Origin: Cystobacter fuscus
Lineage (GTDB): Bacteria; Myxococcota; Myxococcia; Myxococcales; Myxococcaceae
Length of the DNA: 64,000 bases
Reading direction: 5' to 3'
Assembly (NCBI RefSeq): GCF_002305875.1
Contig: NZ_CP022098.1
Location: 9,548,001-9,612,000, forward strand
The notes beneath the pieces were generated by a model. That model worked only from the letters and a program-made list of their open reading frames with translations. It was not told the origin of the DNA and searched no databases. Each line of letters opens with the position of its first letter. Position 1 is the stretch's first letter. Made by a program: the position numbers and the translations under genes. Shown piece after piece: positions 25,699 through 34,174 of this stretch.

Positions 25699-27476
25699 TG
25701 CTTCGAGAGATCTTCCTGCTCGGCGAGCAGCTCGCGGGGCGAAAAGACGCGCGCCTTCGTCGCGGGCTGGTGTTCGCCTTCGCCGAAGCGCTCACCATCG
25801 CGGTGCCCTACGCGCTGGTCCTCTTCTTCGTCCGAGAGGCGCTCGAGCACCGGCTGTCGATGCATCTGACGGGGTGGATCACCGGTGGCATCGTGCTCTC
25901 GGTGCTCCTGCGCCTCGCGTTCTCGCGCGGCGCGATGTCCAACATCTTCATCGCCGCGCATGCGCTCATGGGGCAGGCGCGCATCCGCACCGCGGACCAC
26001 CTGCGGCGCCTGCCGATGGGGTTCTTCACCGGGCGCCGGAGCGGCGAGCTCGCAGGCGTGCTGACCACGGACGTGGCACTCGTCGAAGACGTTTGGTCGC
26101 ACACCCTCGGCATCTTCGCGGCGAGCTTCGCGCTGCCGATGCTGGTCGGGCTCGGGCTCTGTTTCCTGGAGCTGCGCCTCGGGCTCGTCATCCTCGCGTC
26201 GCTCCCGGTGGCGCTCCTCGTTCTGGCTGCGACGACGCCCATCTTCGTACGAGAGATCGAAGCGGTGCTCGAGGCCACCGCCGATGTGAGCGCCCGCGTC
26301 GTCGAATACGTGCAGGGCATCGCGGTGCTGCGTGCCTTCGGCCGACACGGCGAGGTCTACCAGCATTTCGTGAAGGCGATGGAGCGCCTGCGTGATGGCC
26401 TCATCCGCGCCGACGTCCTGCCGTCGCCGCTGCTCGCCGTGTTCGGCTTCGTCATCGAGGTGGGCTTCGTCGCGGTGGCGTACGCGGGGAGCGCGCTGGC
26501 GCTGCGCGGATCGATTCAGCCCGCCGTCTTGCTCGTCTTCCTCGTCGTCACCGTTGGGGTCGTGCGCCAGGTCGCCGACCTTGGCGTGGCGCTGCTCATG
26601 CTGCGGGCGTCGCAACGCGCGCTCGGCCGTGTCGATCGTCTGCTCGCCGAGAGGCCGCTCGCGGAGCCGGCTTCTCCCGCGGCGCCCATCCAGCGCTTCG
26701 ACGTCGAGGTCGATGGCGTCTCGTTCGCCTACGAAGACGAGGCCGTGCTCGACGGCGTCTCGACGACATTTCCCGAGCGCTCGCTCACCGCGCTCGTCGG
26801 TGCCTCCGGCTCGGGCAAGTCGACGCTGGTGCACCTGGTCGCGCGGCTATGGGACATCCCGCGTGGGAAAGGCACCATCCGCATCGGCGGCGTCGATATC
26901 CGCGACGTACCGTTCGAGACACTTCATCAGCACATCGCGATGGTGTTCCAGGATGTCGTCCTCTTCTCGGGGACCATCCTCGACAACCTCCGTGTCGGCC
27001 GTCCCGACGCCACGCGCGAAGAGATCGAAAACGCGGCGAGGGCAGCGCGGGCGCACGAGTTCATCCGCGCGTTGCCGAATGGCTACGACACGGTGCTCGG
27101 TGAAGGAGGCGGCTCACTGTCCGGTGGCGAGCGTCAGCGCCTGTCCATCGCGCGCGCCATCCTCAAGGACGCGCCCATCGTGCTGCTCGACGAAGCGACC
27201 GCATCGGTCGACGCATCCGCCGAGGCGGAGATCCAGCGCGCCATCGACGAGCTGGTGAAGAAGAAGACCGTCGTCGTCATCGCCCATCGCCTTCGCACCG
27301 TGCGGCGTGCGCACCGCATCGTCGTGCTCGACAAGGGGCGCATCGCGGAGTCGGGGACGCACGACGAGCTGCTCGCCAAGGGAGACGTGTACGCGGGGCT
27401 GTGGCGAGAGCAGGAGCGCGCGAAGGGCTGGCGGCTCGGGACTTCCACTCCCGCCGTCGTCGAGGCTCAATCGTGA
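25695..27476 (+). CDS. ABC exporter half-transporter (second)
   Basis: 593 residues, start overlapping the previous stop (ATGA). Six-helix domain with a long helix carrying VVEYVQGIAVLRAFGRHGE, then the ATPase: Walker A GASGSGKST near residue 368, signature LSGGERQRLS near 473, Walker B IVLLDEATASVD near 495, H-loop IAHRLR. This half has the normal D-loop and is probably the fully competent partner of the first. Together they would form an inner-membrane transporter under the Fur-type operator at 23858. Confidence 0.92.
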   Translation: MMLREIFLLGEQLAGRKDARLRRGLVFAFAEALTIAVPYALVLFFVREALEHRLSMHLTGWITGGIVLSVLLRLAFSRGAMSNIFIAAHALMGQARIRTADHLRRLPMGFFTGRRSGELAGVLTTDVALVEDVWSHTLGIFAASFALPMLVGLGLCFLELRLGLVILASLPVALLVLAATTPIFVREIEAVLEATADVSARVVEYVQGIAVLRAFGRHGEVYQHFVKAMERLRDGLIRADVLPSPLLAVFGFVIEVGFVAVAYAGSALALRGSIQPAVLLVFLVVTVGVVRQVADLGVALLMLRASQRALGRVDRLLAERPLAEPASPAAPIQRFDVEVDGVSFAYEDEAVLDGVSTTFPERSLTALVGASGSGKSTLVHLVARLWDIPRGKGTIRIGGVDIRDVPFETLHQHIAMVFQDVVLFSGTILDNLRVGRPDATREEIENAARAARAHEFIRALPNGYDTVLGEGGGSLSGGERQRLSIARAILKDAPIVLLDEATASVDASAEAEIQRAIDELVKKKTVVVIAHRLRTVRRAHRIVVLDKGRIAESGTHDELLAKGDVYAGLWREQERAKGWRLGTSTPAVVEAQS

Positions 27477-27622
27477 TGTCCGCGTCGAGGGAGACTCCCT
27501 CAAGGGCGTCGCATTTCGACCGTTCGATCGTCCGGCTCCGCGAGGATCTGCTCAAGGCCGGATGGTCGAAGCGTAGCATTCGCACCAAGCCCTACTGGGC
27601 CGACAGAAAGCGTGGACTATGA
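27476..27622 (+). CDS. 48-residue protein coupled on both sides
   Basis: The ATG at 27476 shares a base with the TGA of the second ABC gene (TGATG), and the stop overlaps the methyltransferase ATG (ATGA). The product is basic: an amphipathic helix (FDRSIVRLREDLLKAGWSKR) and a tail ending TKPYWADRKRGL, with no signal peptide or membrane helix. Coding is supported by this coupling and by the lack of any other gene in the 143-nt space. It might be a small partner of the methyltransferase or transporter, or just a bridge for ribosomes. Not recognised. Confidence 0.6.
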   Translation: MSASRETPSRASHFDRSIVRLREDLLKAGWSKRSIRTKPYWADRKRGL

Positions 27623-28467
27623 AGACGAACAAGGACTCCCCGGAGTTCGACTGGGCTGCTACCCGAGGCGAGAAGTGGCGCGCCAGGCTCGACGGCATGG
27701 AAGGGATGCTCGCGCCAATCGACGAACCGCTGATCCGTGCGCTGCGTCTCGACGAGCCTGTTCGGATCGCCGATGTCGGATGTGGCGGCGGCGGAACGAC
27801 GCGGGAGCTCCTACGTCGAGCGCCAGAGGGGAGCATCGTTGACGGGTTCGACATCTCGCCGGGGTTGATCGAGACGGCGCGCGCCCGTACTCCACCCGAT
27901 GAGCACGCCATCACCTTCCTGACAGCGGACGTGGCGACGACGCCACCGCCCAGGGGTCCCTACGAGCGACTCACCTCACGTTTCGGGGTGATGTTCTTCG
28001 ACGACGCTCCCACCGCCTTCCGCAACCTCATGGGCTGGCTCGTGCCGGGAGGACGCTTCGCCTTCGCCGTCTGGGGGCGACCCGCCGACAACCCCTGGGT
28101 GACGACGGTGCGCGACGTCGTCGCCGAGGTCGTCGAACTGCCGCCCCCCCTGCCCGATACCCCAGGCCCATTTCGCTATGGTGAGCCCGACAAGCTGCTG
28201 ATGTTGCTCCAGCGGGCTGGGTTCGGCGACCTGGAGGTACGCGCGTGGCACGGAGAGCTCGCGATCGGTGGTGGCCTCACCGCGGCAGCGGCAGCGGACT
28301 TCGCGCTCACGGCCTTCTCGATCGCGGAGCCGTTGGCCAAGGCGGACGACGTGGTGCGAGCAAGCGCGCGTCGAGCTTTGACGGAACGCTTCTCGCGCCA
28401 CCTGCGAGACGGAGTCGTCCGGCTGGAGGCTTACGTCCACCTCGTGACGGGTAGGCGCGCAGAGTGA
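27619..28467 (+). CDS. SAM-dependent methyltransferase
   Basis: 282 residues. The Rossmann SAM-binding motif I is clear (IADVGCGGGGTT near residue 55), followed by the acidic motif II region VDGFDISPGLI and motif III TSRFGVMFFDD. It belongs to the UbiE/class I small-molecule methyltransferases. It is the last gene of the exporter operon, coupled through the 48-residue ORF. Modification of a siderophore or other chelate exported or imported by the ABC pair is an attractive inference, but no biosynthetic genes are in the window. Confidence 0.88.
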   Translation: MKTNKDSPEFDWAATRGEKWRARLDGMEGMLAPIDEPLIRALRLDEPVRIADVGCGGGGTTRELLRRAPEGSIVDGFDISPGLIETARARTPPDEHAITFLTADVATTPPPRGPYERLTSRFGVMFFDDAPTAFRNLMGWLVPGGRFAFAVWGRPADNPWVTTVRDVVAEVVELPPPLPDTPGPFRYGEPDKLLMLLQRAGFGDLEVRAWHGELAIGGGLTAAAAADFALTAFSIAEPLAKADDVVRASARRALTERFSRHLRDGVVRLEAYVHLVTGRRAE

Positions 28468-28516
28468 TGGACTCGTGGGGCGCGAAATCGAGTAACGCCG
28501 ACGACCTGGCGACACC

Positions 28517-29428
28517 TCACCGAGCTCTCACGAGTTCGCCGACGGTGGGCGCCAGCAACTCTATCAGCCAGGTCATCACGGCGCGCACGCGACGCGGCAC
28601 CGAGCGCCCGTGCGTGTGCAGCAGCGTGATGGGCACCGGTCGTGCGGTGAACTCCGGCAGAATCTCGACGAGCTTGTTCGCGTGCCGCTCCAGCCCGGGT
28701 CGCGGCACCTGCACGATGCCCAGGCCCGCGATGCACGCCGCCTCATACACGTCGAAGTTGTCGACGGTCACCACGCTGCGCATCGGTAGCTCCTTGTACG
28801 TCTCGCCGTCGAAGTACTCGAAGGCCGGGACCGGGTCGGTTGCGTAGTGGACGACGAGGTGGTCGCGCAGATCGTCCAGCGTGCGCGGAGTTCCATGCTG
28901 GCGCAGGTACGAGGGGCTTGCGCAGTTCATCATCGGCGCCTCGCCGATGCGGCGCCCGACGAGCCCCGGTTCGTTGACCGGCCCCACGCGCAGCACGAGA
29001 TCGAACCCCTCACGCACCGCCGCCACGAGTCGGTCGCTCGCGCAGATGTCCAACTGGAGCTGCGGATGGCGCGCGAGCAGCTCGGGCACCCGAGGAATGA
29101 CGAACTCGCGCGCAATGAGGACGGGGAGTTCCACGCGCACCCGTCCACGCAACGCACGACTCGCATGAAAGAGCGCCGCGATTTCCTCGGCCTCCGCGAG
29201 AAAACCGTGGGCACGCTTCAGGAGTTGCTCTCCCTCGGGCGTGGGGCGCACGACGCGGGTCGAGCGCTGGAGGAGCTGCGTTCCAAGCTCGGCTTCGAGC
29301 TTCTGCACGTGCGCGGACGCGCGTGCCTTGGGCATCCCGAGCTGGTGAGCGGCCTGCGTGAAGCTCCGCAGCTCCGCCACCCGGACGAAGACCTTGAGGG
29401 CATCGAGGTCAAGGCTCATTGTCTTCAT
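28517..29428 (-). CDS. LysR-family regulator
   Basis: 303 residues. The N-terminal helix-turn-helix is typical: LDLDALKVFVRVAELRSFTQAAHQLGMPKARASAHVQKLEAELG, followed by LLQRSTR. The C-terminal two thirds are the periplasmic-binding-like effector domain, with the CrgA-type features PELLARHPQLQLDICASDRLVAAVREGFDLVLRVG. It is divergent from the short-chain dehydrogenase, 67 nt away, with an inverted repeat between the two starts, so it very likely controls that gene and itself. Confidence 0.93.
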   Translation of the reverse strand: MKTMSLDLDALKVFVRVAELRSFTQAAHQLGMPKARASAHVQKLEAELGTQLLQRSTRVVRPTPEGEQLLKRAHGFLAEAEEIAALFHASRALRGRVRVELPVLIAREFVIPRVPELLARHPQLQLDICASDRLVAAVREGFDLVLRVGPVNEPGLVGRRIGEAPMMNCASPSYLRQHGTPRTLDDLRDHLVVHYATDPVPAFEYFDGETYKELPMRSVVTVDNFDVYEAACIAGLGIVQVPRPGLERHANKLVEILPEFTARPVPITLLHTHGRSVPRRVRAVMTWLIELLAPTVGELVRAR

Positions 29429-29440
29429 TTACCAGACAGT

Positions 29441-29469
29441 GTGTCGGAAGTCTCGCGCTTTACCGACAC
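29441..29469 (+). promoter_or_regulatory. LysR-type operator
   Basis: GTGTCGG (29441-29447) and CCGACAC (29463-29469) are perfect inverted arms separated by 15 nt, in the 67-nt divergent gap between lysR and the dehydrogenase gene. The T-N-A-like geometry and place fit a LysR binding site. Confidence 0.6.
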
Positions 29470-29495
29470 CCGCGTGGATCGTTACACCACGGCGC

Positions 29496-30410
29496 ATGAC
29501 CAAGTGGACAACTTCCAACATGCCTTCTCAGAAGGGCCGTTCGGCCGTCATCACCGGTACCGGAGGTCTCGGACTCGAGGATGCCCTCGAACTCGCACGG
29601 ACAGGCGGTGAGATCATCATCGCGGGCCGCAATCATCAGAAAGGCGCGGAGGCTGTCGCGAGAATCCGCTCCGAAGTCCCCTCTGCGAATGTCCGGTTCG
29701 AGCAGGTCGATCTCGCCAGCCTCAAGTCCGTCGCCGACTTCGCCGCACGGCTGAAGGGGCAGCGAGGGAGTCTCGATCTGTTGATCAACAACGCCGCCGT
29801 GATGACCCCACCGAGGCGTCAGGCAACCTCGGATGGCTTCGAGCTGCAGTTCGGCACCAACCATCTCGGCCACTTCGCCCTGACGGCCCACCTCATGCCG
29901 CTGCTGCGCAATGGGACGAACACGCGCGTCGTCACGCTGTCGAGCGTTGCCGCGCGGGCCGGCGCGATCGACTTCGACGATCTGCACGCGACGCGGAGCT
30001 ACCAGTCGATGCGGGCCTATGGCCAGTCGAAGCTCGCCTGCCTGCTCTTCGCCTTCGAGCTGCAGCGGCGCAGCGAGGCGAATCGGTGGGGCGTCTCCAG
30101 CATCGCCGCGCACCCCGGCATCTCGCGCACCGACCTGCTGCACAACGCTCCCGGCCGTTGGAGTGCCGCCGGCATGACGCGGACGCTCATGTGGTTCATG
30201 TTCCAGCCCGCGTCGCAGGGTGCGCTCCCCACGCTCTTCGCCGCGACCTCGCCCGAGGCGAGGGCCGGCGCCTACTACGGCCCCGACAAGATGAACGAAA
30301 TGCGTGGCTTTCCGACTTTGGCGAAGGTTCCTCCGCAAGCGGAAGACAAAACGGCTGCCGAACGCCTCTGGCGCGTGTCCGAGGAGCTCACCGGAGTCAC
30401 TTTTCAATGA
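29496..30410 (+). CDS. Short-chain dehydrogenase/reductase
   Basis: 304 residues from the ATG at 29496 (another at 29520). The Rossmann motif reads TGTGGLGLEDALELA, the NNAA motif is NNAAVMTPP, and the catalytic set is a Ser after VVTLSSVAA with Y-x-x-x-K as YGQSK. Length and the FGTNHLGHFALTAHLMPLL segment place it with retinol-dehydrogenase/WW-oxidoreductase-like SDRs, probably NADP-dependent. Divergent from a LysR regulator that presumably responds to its substrate or inducer, which is unknown. Neither start has a good ribosome site. Confidence 0.9.
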   Translation: MTKWTTSNMPSQKGRSAVITGTGGLGLEDALELARTGGEIIIAGRNHQKGAEAVARIRSEVPSANVRFEQVDLASLKSVADFAARLKGQRGSLDLLINNAAVMTPPRRQATSDGFELQFGTNHLGHFALTAHLMPLLRNGTNTRVVTLSSVAARAGAIDFDDLHATRSYQSMRAYGQSKLACLLFAFELQRRSEANRWGVSSIAAHPGISRTDLLHNAPGRWSAAGMTRTLMWFMFQPASQGALPTLFAATSPEARAGAYYGPDKMNEMRGFPTLAKVPPQAEDKTAAERLWRVSEELTGVTFQ

Positions 30411-30441
30411 GCGCATTCGCGGAAATCCCGCAGGGCACGAC

Positions 30442-30807
30442 ATGCACAAGTACATCGTCTACGCAGCATACGGCTGGCTGACCTTCACCGGAGTGATGCA
30501 CTTCGTCATCGACGTCGTGTCCCAGCACCTACGTGGCAAGCACGTTCCCAGCACCGAGACGACCCTCTACTACGGCCTCCACTCAGCGTTCGCGCTCGGA
30601 CAGTTCGTGTTCGGTCTGCTCGGGCTATGGCTCGCGTGGCGCGCGTTGGACATGCTCAAGGAACTCCCCGTCGTGACGGTGTCGGTGGTCGCCGCCGTCG
30701 GGTGGCTCGCCATCGCGGTCCTCTTCATGGAATACTGGCAGCCCAAGTTCAACGCGGCCATCTTCGGCGTCCTGGTCGTGGCTGCCGCGCTGATCGGGCG
30801 TCGATAG
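30442..30807 (+). CDS. Small four-helix membrane protein
   Basis: 121 residues from the ATG at 30442. Four hydrophobic segments cover most of the chain (roughly 5-25, 45-68, 75-95, 100-120), with a short hydrophilic loop QHLRGKHVPSTETTLYYGLHSAF after the first. No family is recognised. It follows the dehydrogenase by 31 nt on the same strand and could be co-transcribed with it. Confidence 0.7.
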   Translation: MHKYIVYAAYGWLTFTGVMHFVIDVVSQHLRGKHVPSTETTLYYGLHSAFALGQFVFGLLGLWLAWRALDMLKELPVVTVSVVAAVGWLAIAVLFMEYWQPKFNAAIFGVLVVAAALIGRR

Positions 30808-30861
30808 GAGCCCGCGCGAGGCCGAGTAGGCCGTGATCGCTGAATCCCAGGAGTCACGCAC

Positions 30862-31278
30862 ATGACGTGGTGGACCTACGCCCTGGCTTCCGCGGGTTTC
30901 GCCGCGCTGACCGCCATTCTCGGAAAGGTGGGCGTGGAGGGCGTGCCTTCCACGCTCGCCACCGCCCTGCGCACCGTGGTGGTGTTGGTCTTCGCCTGGA
31001 GCATCGCGCTGGCCCGGGGAGAGGGGGCCGCCCTTCCCACCCTCAACGCTCGCACGCTCCTCTTTCTCGCCCTCTCCGGTGTGGCCACGGGCCTGTCCTG
31101 GCTGGCCTACTTTCGGGCGCTCCAGCTCGCTCCCGCCTCGCGGGTGGCACCCATCGACAAGCTCAGCCTGGCCCTCACGCTCGTCCTGGCGTGGGGTCTT
31201 CTGGGAGAGCCCATGTCGTGGAAGCTCGTCATGGGCGTGGGGATGATGGTCTGCGGCGCACTGCTGACCCTGGGCTGA
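30862..31278 (+). CDS. Half-size EamA-family transporter
   Basis: 138 residues: a single EamA unit of five hydrophobic helices, where most EamA permeases have two units. Marked by TLATALRTVVVLVFAW, SGVATGLSWLAYFRALQLAPASRVAPIDKLSLALTLVLAW and the closing LLGEPMSWKLVMGVGMMVCGALL. Such half-size forms work as dimers in drug or metabolite export. Preceded by a 54-nt gap, convergent with the HTTM gene. Substrate unknown. Confidence 0.88.
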   Translation: MTWWTYALASAGFAALTAILGKVGVEGVPSTLATALRTVVVLVFAWSIALARGEGAALPTLNARTLLFLALSGVATGLSWLAYFRALQLAPASRVAPIDKLSLALTLVLAWGLLGEPMSWKLVMGVGMMVCGALLTLG

Positions 31279-31287
31279 CGGCCGGAG

Positions 31288-32733
31288 TCAGGCACCGGGG
31301 CCGCCGCCCCGCGTGGGGCGCAGATGCACCGGGGGACCCTCGGGCGCGGGGAGGATCCATGCCTTGGGTCCCAGGCCGTCTTCCTCCTTTGCCAGGTCCA
31401 CCGACGGATCCACCAGCGGCTCCGACATCCGGCCGTTCAGGGACACCCGCGCGTCAGCCCGTACCTCCATGGGGTGGTGCGTGGCCGTCTCGAAGTCCCG
31501 GGCAATCCGGTGGGCCAGTTGCAGGATGAGGTCCGGCTGTACCGCCATCTCCCGCTCCTGCAGCCGCGTGAGGTACTGGCTGGGCGGAACGTGCCACTGC
31601 CGGCCGGTGACGCTGTCACGCACCATGAACGTCGCGCTTCCGTTCTTCTCCCGCGTCATCACCCGCCACGAGAAGCGCATCCCCTGCTCGTGCCAGAGCA
31701 CGTTGCCGCCATACGCGTGCGTGCGCAACGGCAGCGCAACCTGGAGGAACGCGTAGGCCAGCGCCGCCCCCAGCGCCATGCGGCCCTTCCAACCCGGCGC
31801 CGCCGGAGGTGCCCCCTCGCCTGCCACGGAAGGACGCACGGCGGCGGGAAGCAGTCGCACTCGGGCCGCGAGCGCGCGTGGCCACGATGGGTCGAAGAAT
31901 ACCAGCGCTGCCGTCACCATGATGAAGGGGAACATCCCGATGGGGAACAGCACGAACGTCACCGCGTGGAAGCCCAACACCACGACGTACGCGAACGGCC
32001 GCGTGCGGCGCCACAGCAGGAACAGCACGATGGTGCTGTCGAACAGCATTCCGCCCCAGGCCGCCGCGTACGCCACCCAGCGCTGCTCCAGGAGCGGCCC
32101 CACCCATGGCAGCCCCGTGCGGGCGGCCAGCCAGATGTTGAGCGGCTGCGCGTGCACCAGCCAGTCCGTGGTGACCTTCGCCAGCCCTGCGAACACGTAG
32201 ACGACGGCCACCTGGAAGCGCAGCAGCACCGTGCACCACGCCGGCAGCCAGTCCCGCCGGAGCGCCGGCCTGCGCCACGCGTCCACGGAGAAGGCCCGGT
32301 GCGCCGGCACGAAACACATCAACGCCAGCAGCAGGCTCACCAGGTAGTAGTGGTTGAGGTAGTTCGTCACGTCGAACAGCTGCACATAGGCGAACACCGT
32401 GAACAGCAGCACCACCGTCGCCCGGTAGAACAGCCCTATCATCAACAGCGCCCCCAGCACGCCCAGCACCACGAAGAGCGTGGGCATCCATGGGCCGGGA
32501 AGGACGGGCACCCAGCCGACCCCCCAATAGGTGAAGCGGAACCTGGGCTGCACGAACAACGCGCCCACCCAGCCGTAGGCCAGGAAGCGCACCGCCGACA
32601 CGGTGATGAGCAGCCCCAGGGCCACCCGGAACGCCACCAGCGCGGCGATGTCCCGGGGCACCAGCAACCATGCCCACATCCGAGCCACCGGACGCTGGAA
32701 CGCCCCGCTCCCGCCGCCAGCCGCGTCAGTCAT
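31288..32733 (-). CDS. HTTM (vitamin K carboxylase-like) membrane protein
   Basis: 481 residues with several membrane helices over the first ~340 residues and a soluble C-terminal ~140. HTTM hallmarks: DIAALVAFRVALGLLI at the start, a helix followed by YLNHYYLVSLLLALM and PAHRAFSVDAW, and VVYVFAGLAKVTTDWL. The family includes vitamin K-dependent gamma-carboxylase and the bacterial SdpB; the bacterial function is mostly unknown. It overlaps the end of the imelysin gene by 8 nt, so both are one operon, read away from the Fur boxes and probably iron-controlled. The C-terminal part is like the second half of gamma-carboxylase-type proteins in length but has no motif that I can call catalytic. Confidence 0.88.
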   Translation of the reverse strand: MTDAAGGGSGAFQRPVARMWAWLLVPRDIAALVAFRVALGLLITVSAVRFLAYGWVGALFVQPRFRFTYWGVGWVPVLPGPWMPTLFVVLGVLGALLMIGLFYRATVVLLFTVFAYVQLFDVTNYLNHYYLVSLLLALMCFVPAHRAFSVDAWRRPALRRDWLPAWCTVLLRFQVAVVYVFAGLAKVTTDWLVHAQPLNIWLAARTGLPWVGPLLEQRWVAYAAAWGGMLFDSTIVLFLLWRRTRPFAYVVVLGFHAVTFVLFPIGMFPFIMVTAALVFFDPSWPRALAARVRLLPAAVRPSVAGEGAPPAAPGWKGRMALGAALAYAFLQVALPLRTHAYGGNVLWHEQGMRFSWRVMTREKNGSATFMVRDSVTGRQWHVPPSQYLTRLQEREMAVQPDLILQLAHRIARDFETATHHPMEVRADARVSLNGRMSEPLVDPSVDLAKEEDGLGPKAWILPAPEGPPVHLRPTRGGGPGA

Positions 32734-33949
32734 TGTCTCCCTCGAGGCCCGCGGGCGGCTCCAGGTCCAGCGTGGTGATGAAGTCCGTCTTGAGCAGGTC
32801 CGTGATGCCCTTGAACCCGTTGTAGACCGTCATCACCGACGCCTTGTCCCGCGCCAGCGCCTGCCGCAGGTCCTCCTCCTCCACCGCGGCCAGCGCCGAC
32901 TCGGCCTCCACCACCTGCTGGCGCATCCGCGTGGCCACGCCCTCCGCGCCCGCCGCCGCCAGGACGTCGTCGAAGCCCGTGCCCGTGAAGTCCGGGCCGC
33001 AGCCGTCCATGATGCGGCGGAAGCCCACCAGGTTCAGGTGCAGGTTCTGCTTCGAACGGCCCGCGAACTGCGACTCCAGCAACTCCGGGCAGATGTCCGA
33101 CGCGCAGTCGCGCAGCGCCAGCGGCCGCGCCAGCTTCTGGTCCTTGCCCTCGCGCTCCACGTAGAAGAGCGCGTCGCTCATCGCGTTGAGCGCCACCTGC
33201 GCTGTCGGGAACACCTTGTTGCCGGAGCCCGCCATCGCCAGCGTCTTCAGGAAGTTGCCGCCTTCCGGCGCCCACGCATCCACCAGGGCCCGCGCGCGCA
33301 CGTGCACGTCCGCTCCCACCACCGCCGCGTAGGCCCGCTTGCGCGCCGCCCGCTCGTCCACGGACAGCGCAGCCCACGTCCCCTGCGCCACGATGGCGGA
33401 GTTCGGTCCGCACGCCGTCTCCGCGCCCTCATAGAAGAGCAGGTACTCCAGCGCCAGGAACCCTCGCCGCGTCACCAGGCTGGAGGGGAAGCTGGCCGAC
33501 TCGTACCCCTTGGAGACGATCTGCTCCTCGAGGGAGCACCGGTTGTAGAGCGGGAACGAATGGATGTTGTCGCGGATCTCCGCGCCGCCCGGACTGCCGC
33601 GCGGCGCCGCGGGCCCCACCTGCATCGCCTCCATCACCTGCCAGACGTCCATGGCCTCGTGGAACGCCGTGCGCGCCGCCGCCTGGGCCGCCGCGTCCGG
33701 TGCGTCCCGCAGCGCCGCCGTCGCCGCCTGGAGCGCCGCGGCCCTGGGCAGGAAGTCACGCGCCGTCCCCAGGATGCACTCGCCCGCCGCGCTCAACAGC
33801 CGCGCGCGCACGTCCGCACCAGCACCGGGGGGAGGATCCACCGGCTTGGGCTTGCCGTCGCTGCACGCCACGCACAGCACCGCGATGAACCCCAGGGCCC
33901 TCACTCCCAGCCAGGAGGGCGCTTCAGGACGGGCTTTGAAGACAGTCAT
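32726..33949 (-). CDS. Imelysin-family (M75) lipoprotein
   Basis: 407 residues from the ATG at 33949, preferred over 33985 because GAGGG lies just before it. A signal peptide ends in a Cys (LCVAC), so it is probably a lipoprotein. The body is the four-helix imelysin fold: DFLPRAAALQAATAAL, a DVWQVMEAMQVGP segment, and GFLALEYLLFYEG, the conserved GxxxxEYLLF helix. Imelysin proteins sit in iron-repressed, envelope-linked uptake loci in many bacteria; a true peptidase activity is doubtful. Gene order (imelysin, HTTM, TonB receptor across the Fur boxes) fits. Confidence 0.88.
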   Translation of the reverse strand: MTVFKARPEAPSWLGVRALGFIAVLCVACSDGKPKPVDPPPGAGADVRARLLSAAGECILGTARDFLPRAAALQAATAALRDAPDAAAQAAARTAFHEAMDVWQVMEAMQVGPAAPRGSPGGAEIRDNIHSFPLYNRCSLEEQIVSKGYESASFPSSLVTRRGFLALEYLLFYEGAETACGPNSAIVAQGTWAALSVDERAARKRAYAAVVGADVHVRARALVDAWAPEGGNFLKTLAMAGSGNKVFPTAQVALNAMSDALFYVEREGKDQKLARPLALRDCASDICPELLESQFAGRSKQNLHLNLVGFRRIMDGCGPDFTGTGFDDVLAAAGAEGVATRMRQQVVEAESALAAVEEEDLRQALARDKASVMTVYNGFKGITDLLKTDFITTLDLEPPAGLEGDND

Positions 33950-33980
33950 GGCCCTCGCAGTATCAACCAAACTTGCGACT

Positions 33981-33993
33981 GACAATTATTATC
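33981..33993 (-). promoter_or_regulatory. Degenerate Fur-like site before imelysin gene
   Basis: GACAATTATTATC resembles the E. coli-type GATAAT-N-ATTATC core with one mismatch in 12 arm bases. It begins about 32 nt upstream of the imelysin start on the divergent side. Together with the three Fur boxes further upstream it would put both arms of the locus under Fur. Confidence 0.4.
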
Positions 33994-34062
33994 GAAACCA
34001 GGACGGCACCTTGACTTCGAGGGCCTCGCAGTCTACTCAGGCGCCCAATTACGAGTCTGAAA

Positions 34063-34079
34063 ATGAGAATCGTTCTCAT
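34063..34079. promoter_or_regulatory. Fur box 1
   Basis: ATGAGAATCGTTCTCAT is a near-perfect inverted repeat that matches the TGAGAATNATTCTCA-type Fur consensus in its arms. Its symmetry continues into AAA/TTT flanks. It is first of three boxes at exact 32-bp intervals. Confidence 0.9.
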
Positions 34080-34094
34080 TTTCGACCACCGTAA

Positions 34095-34111
34095 ATGAGA
34101 GCCATTCTCAT
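34095..34111. promoter_or_regulatory. Fur box 2
   Basis: ATGAGAGCCATTCTCAT keeps the ATGAGA/TCTCAT arms; two central positions differ from box 1. It begins 32 bp after box 1. Confidence 0.85.
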
Positions 34112-34126
34112 GCGTGGGCACCAAAA

Positions 34127-34143
34127 ATGAGAATCGCTCTCAT
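34127..34143. promoter_or_regulatory. Fur box 3
   Basis: ATGAGAATCGCTCTCAT begins 32 bp after box 2 and ends 31 nt before the lipoprotein start at 34175. It could block the transcription start or ribosome access. Confidence 0.88.
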
Positions 34144-34174
34144 AAATCACTCACCACCCACCCGAGGGTTGAAC

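Noticed and set aside
34127-34174. ATG at 34127 as lipoprotein start
   Set aside because: It is the first base triplet of a Fur box; the ATG at 34175 has a ribosome site and gives a normal signal peptide.
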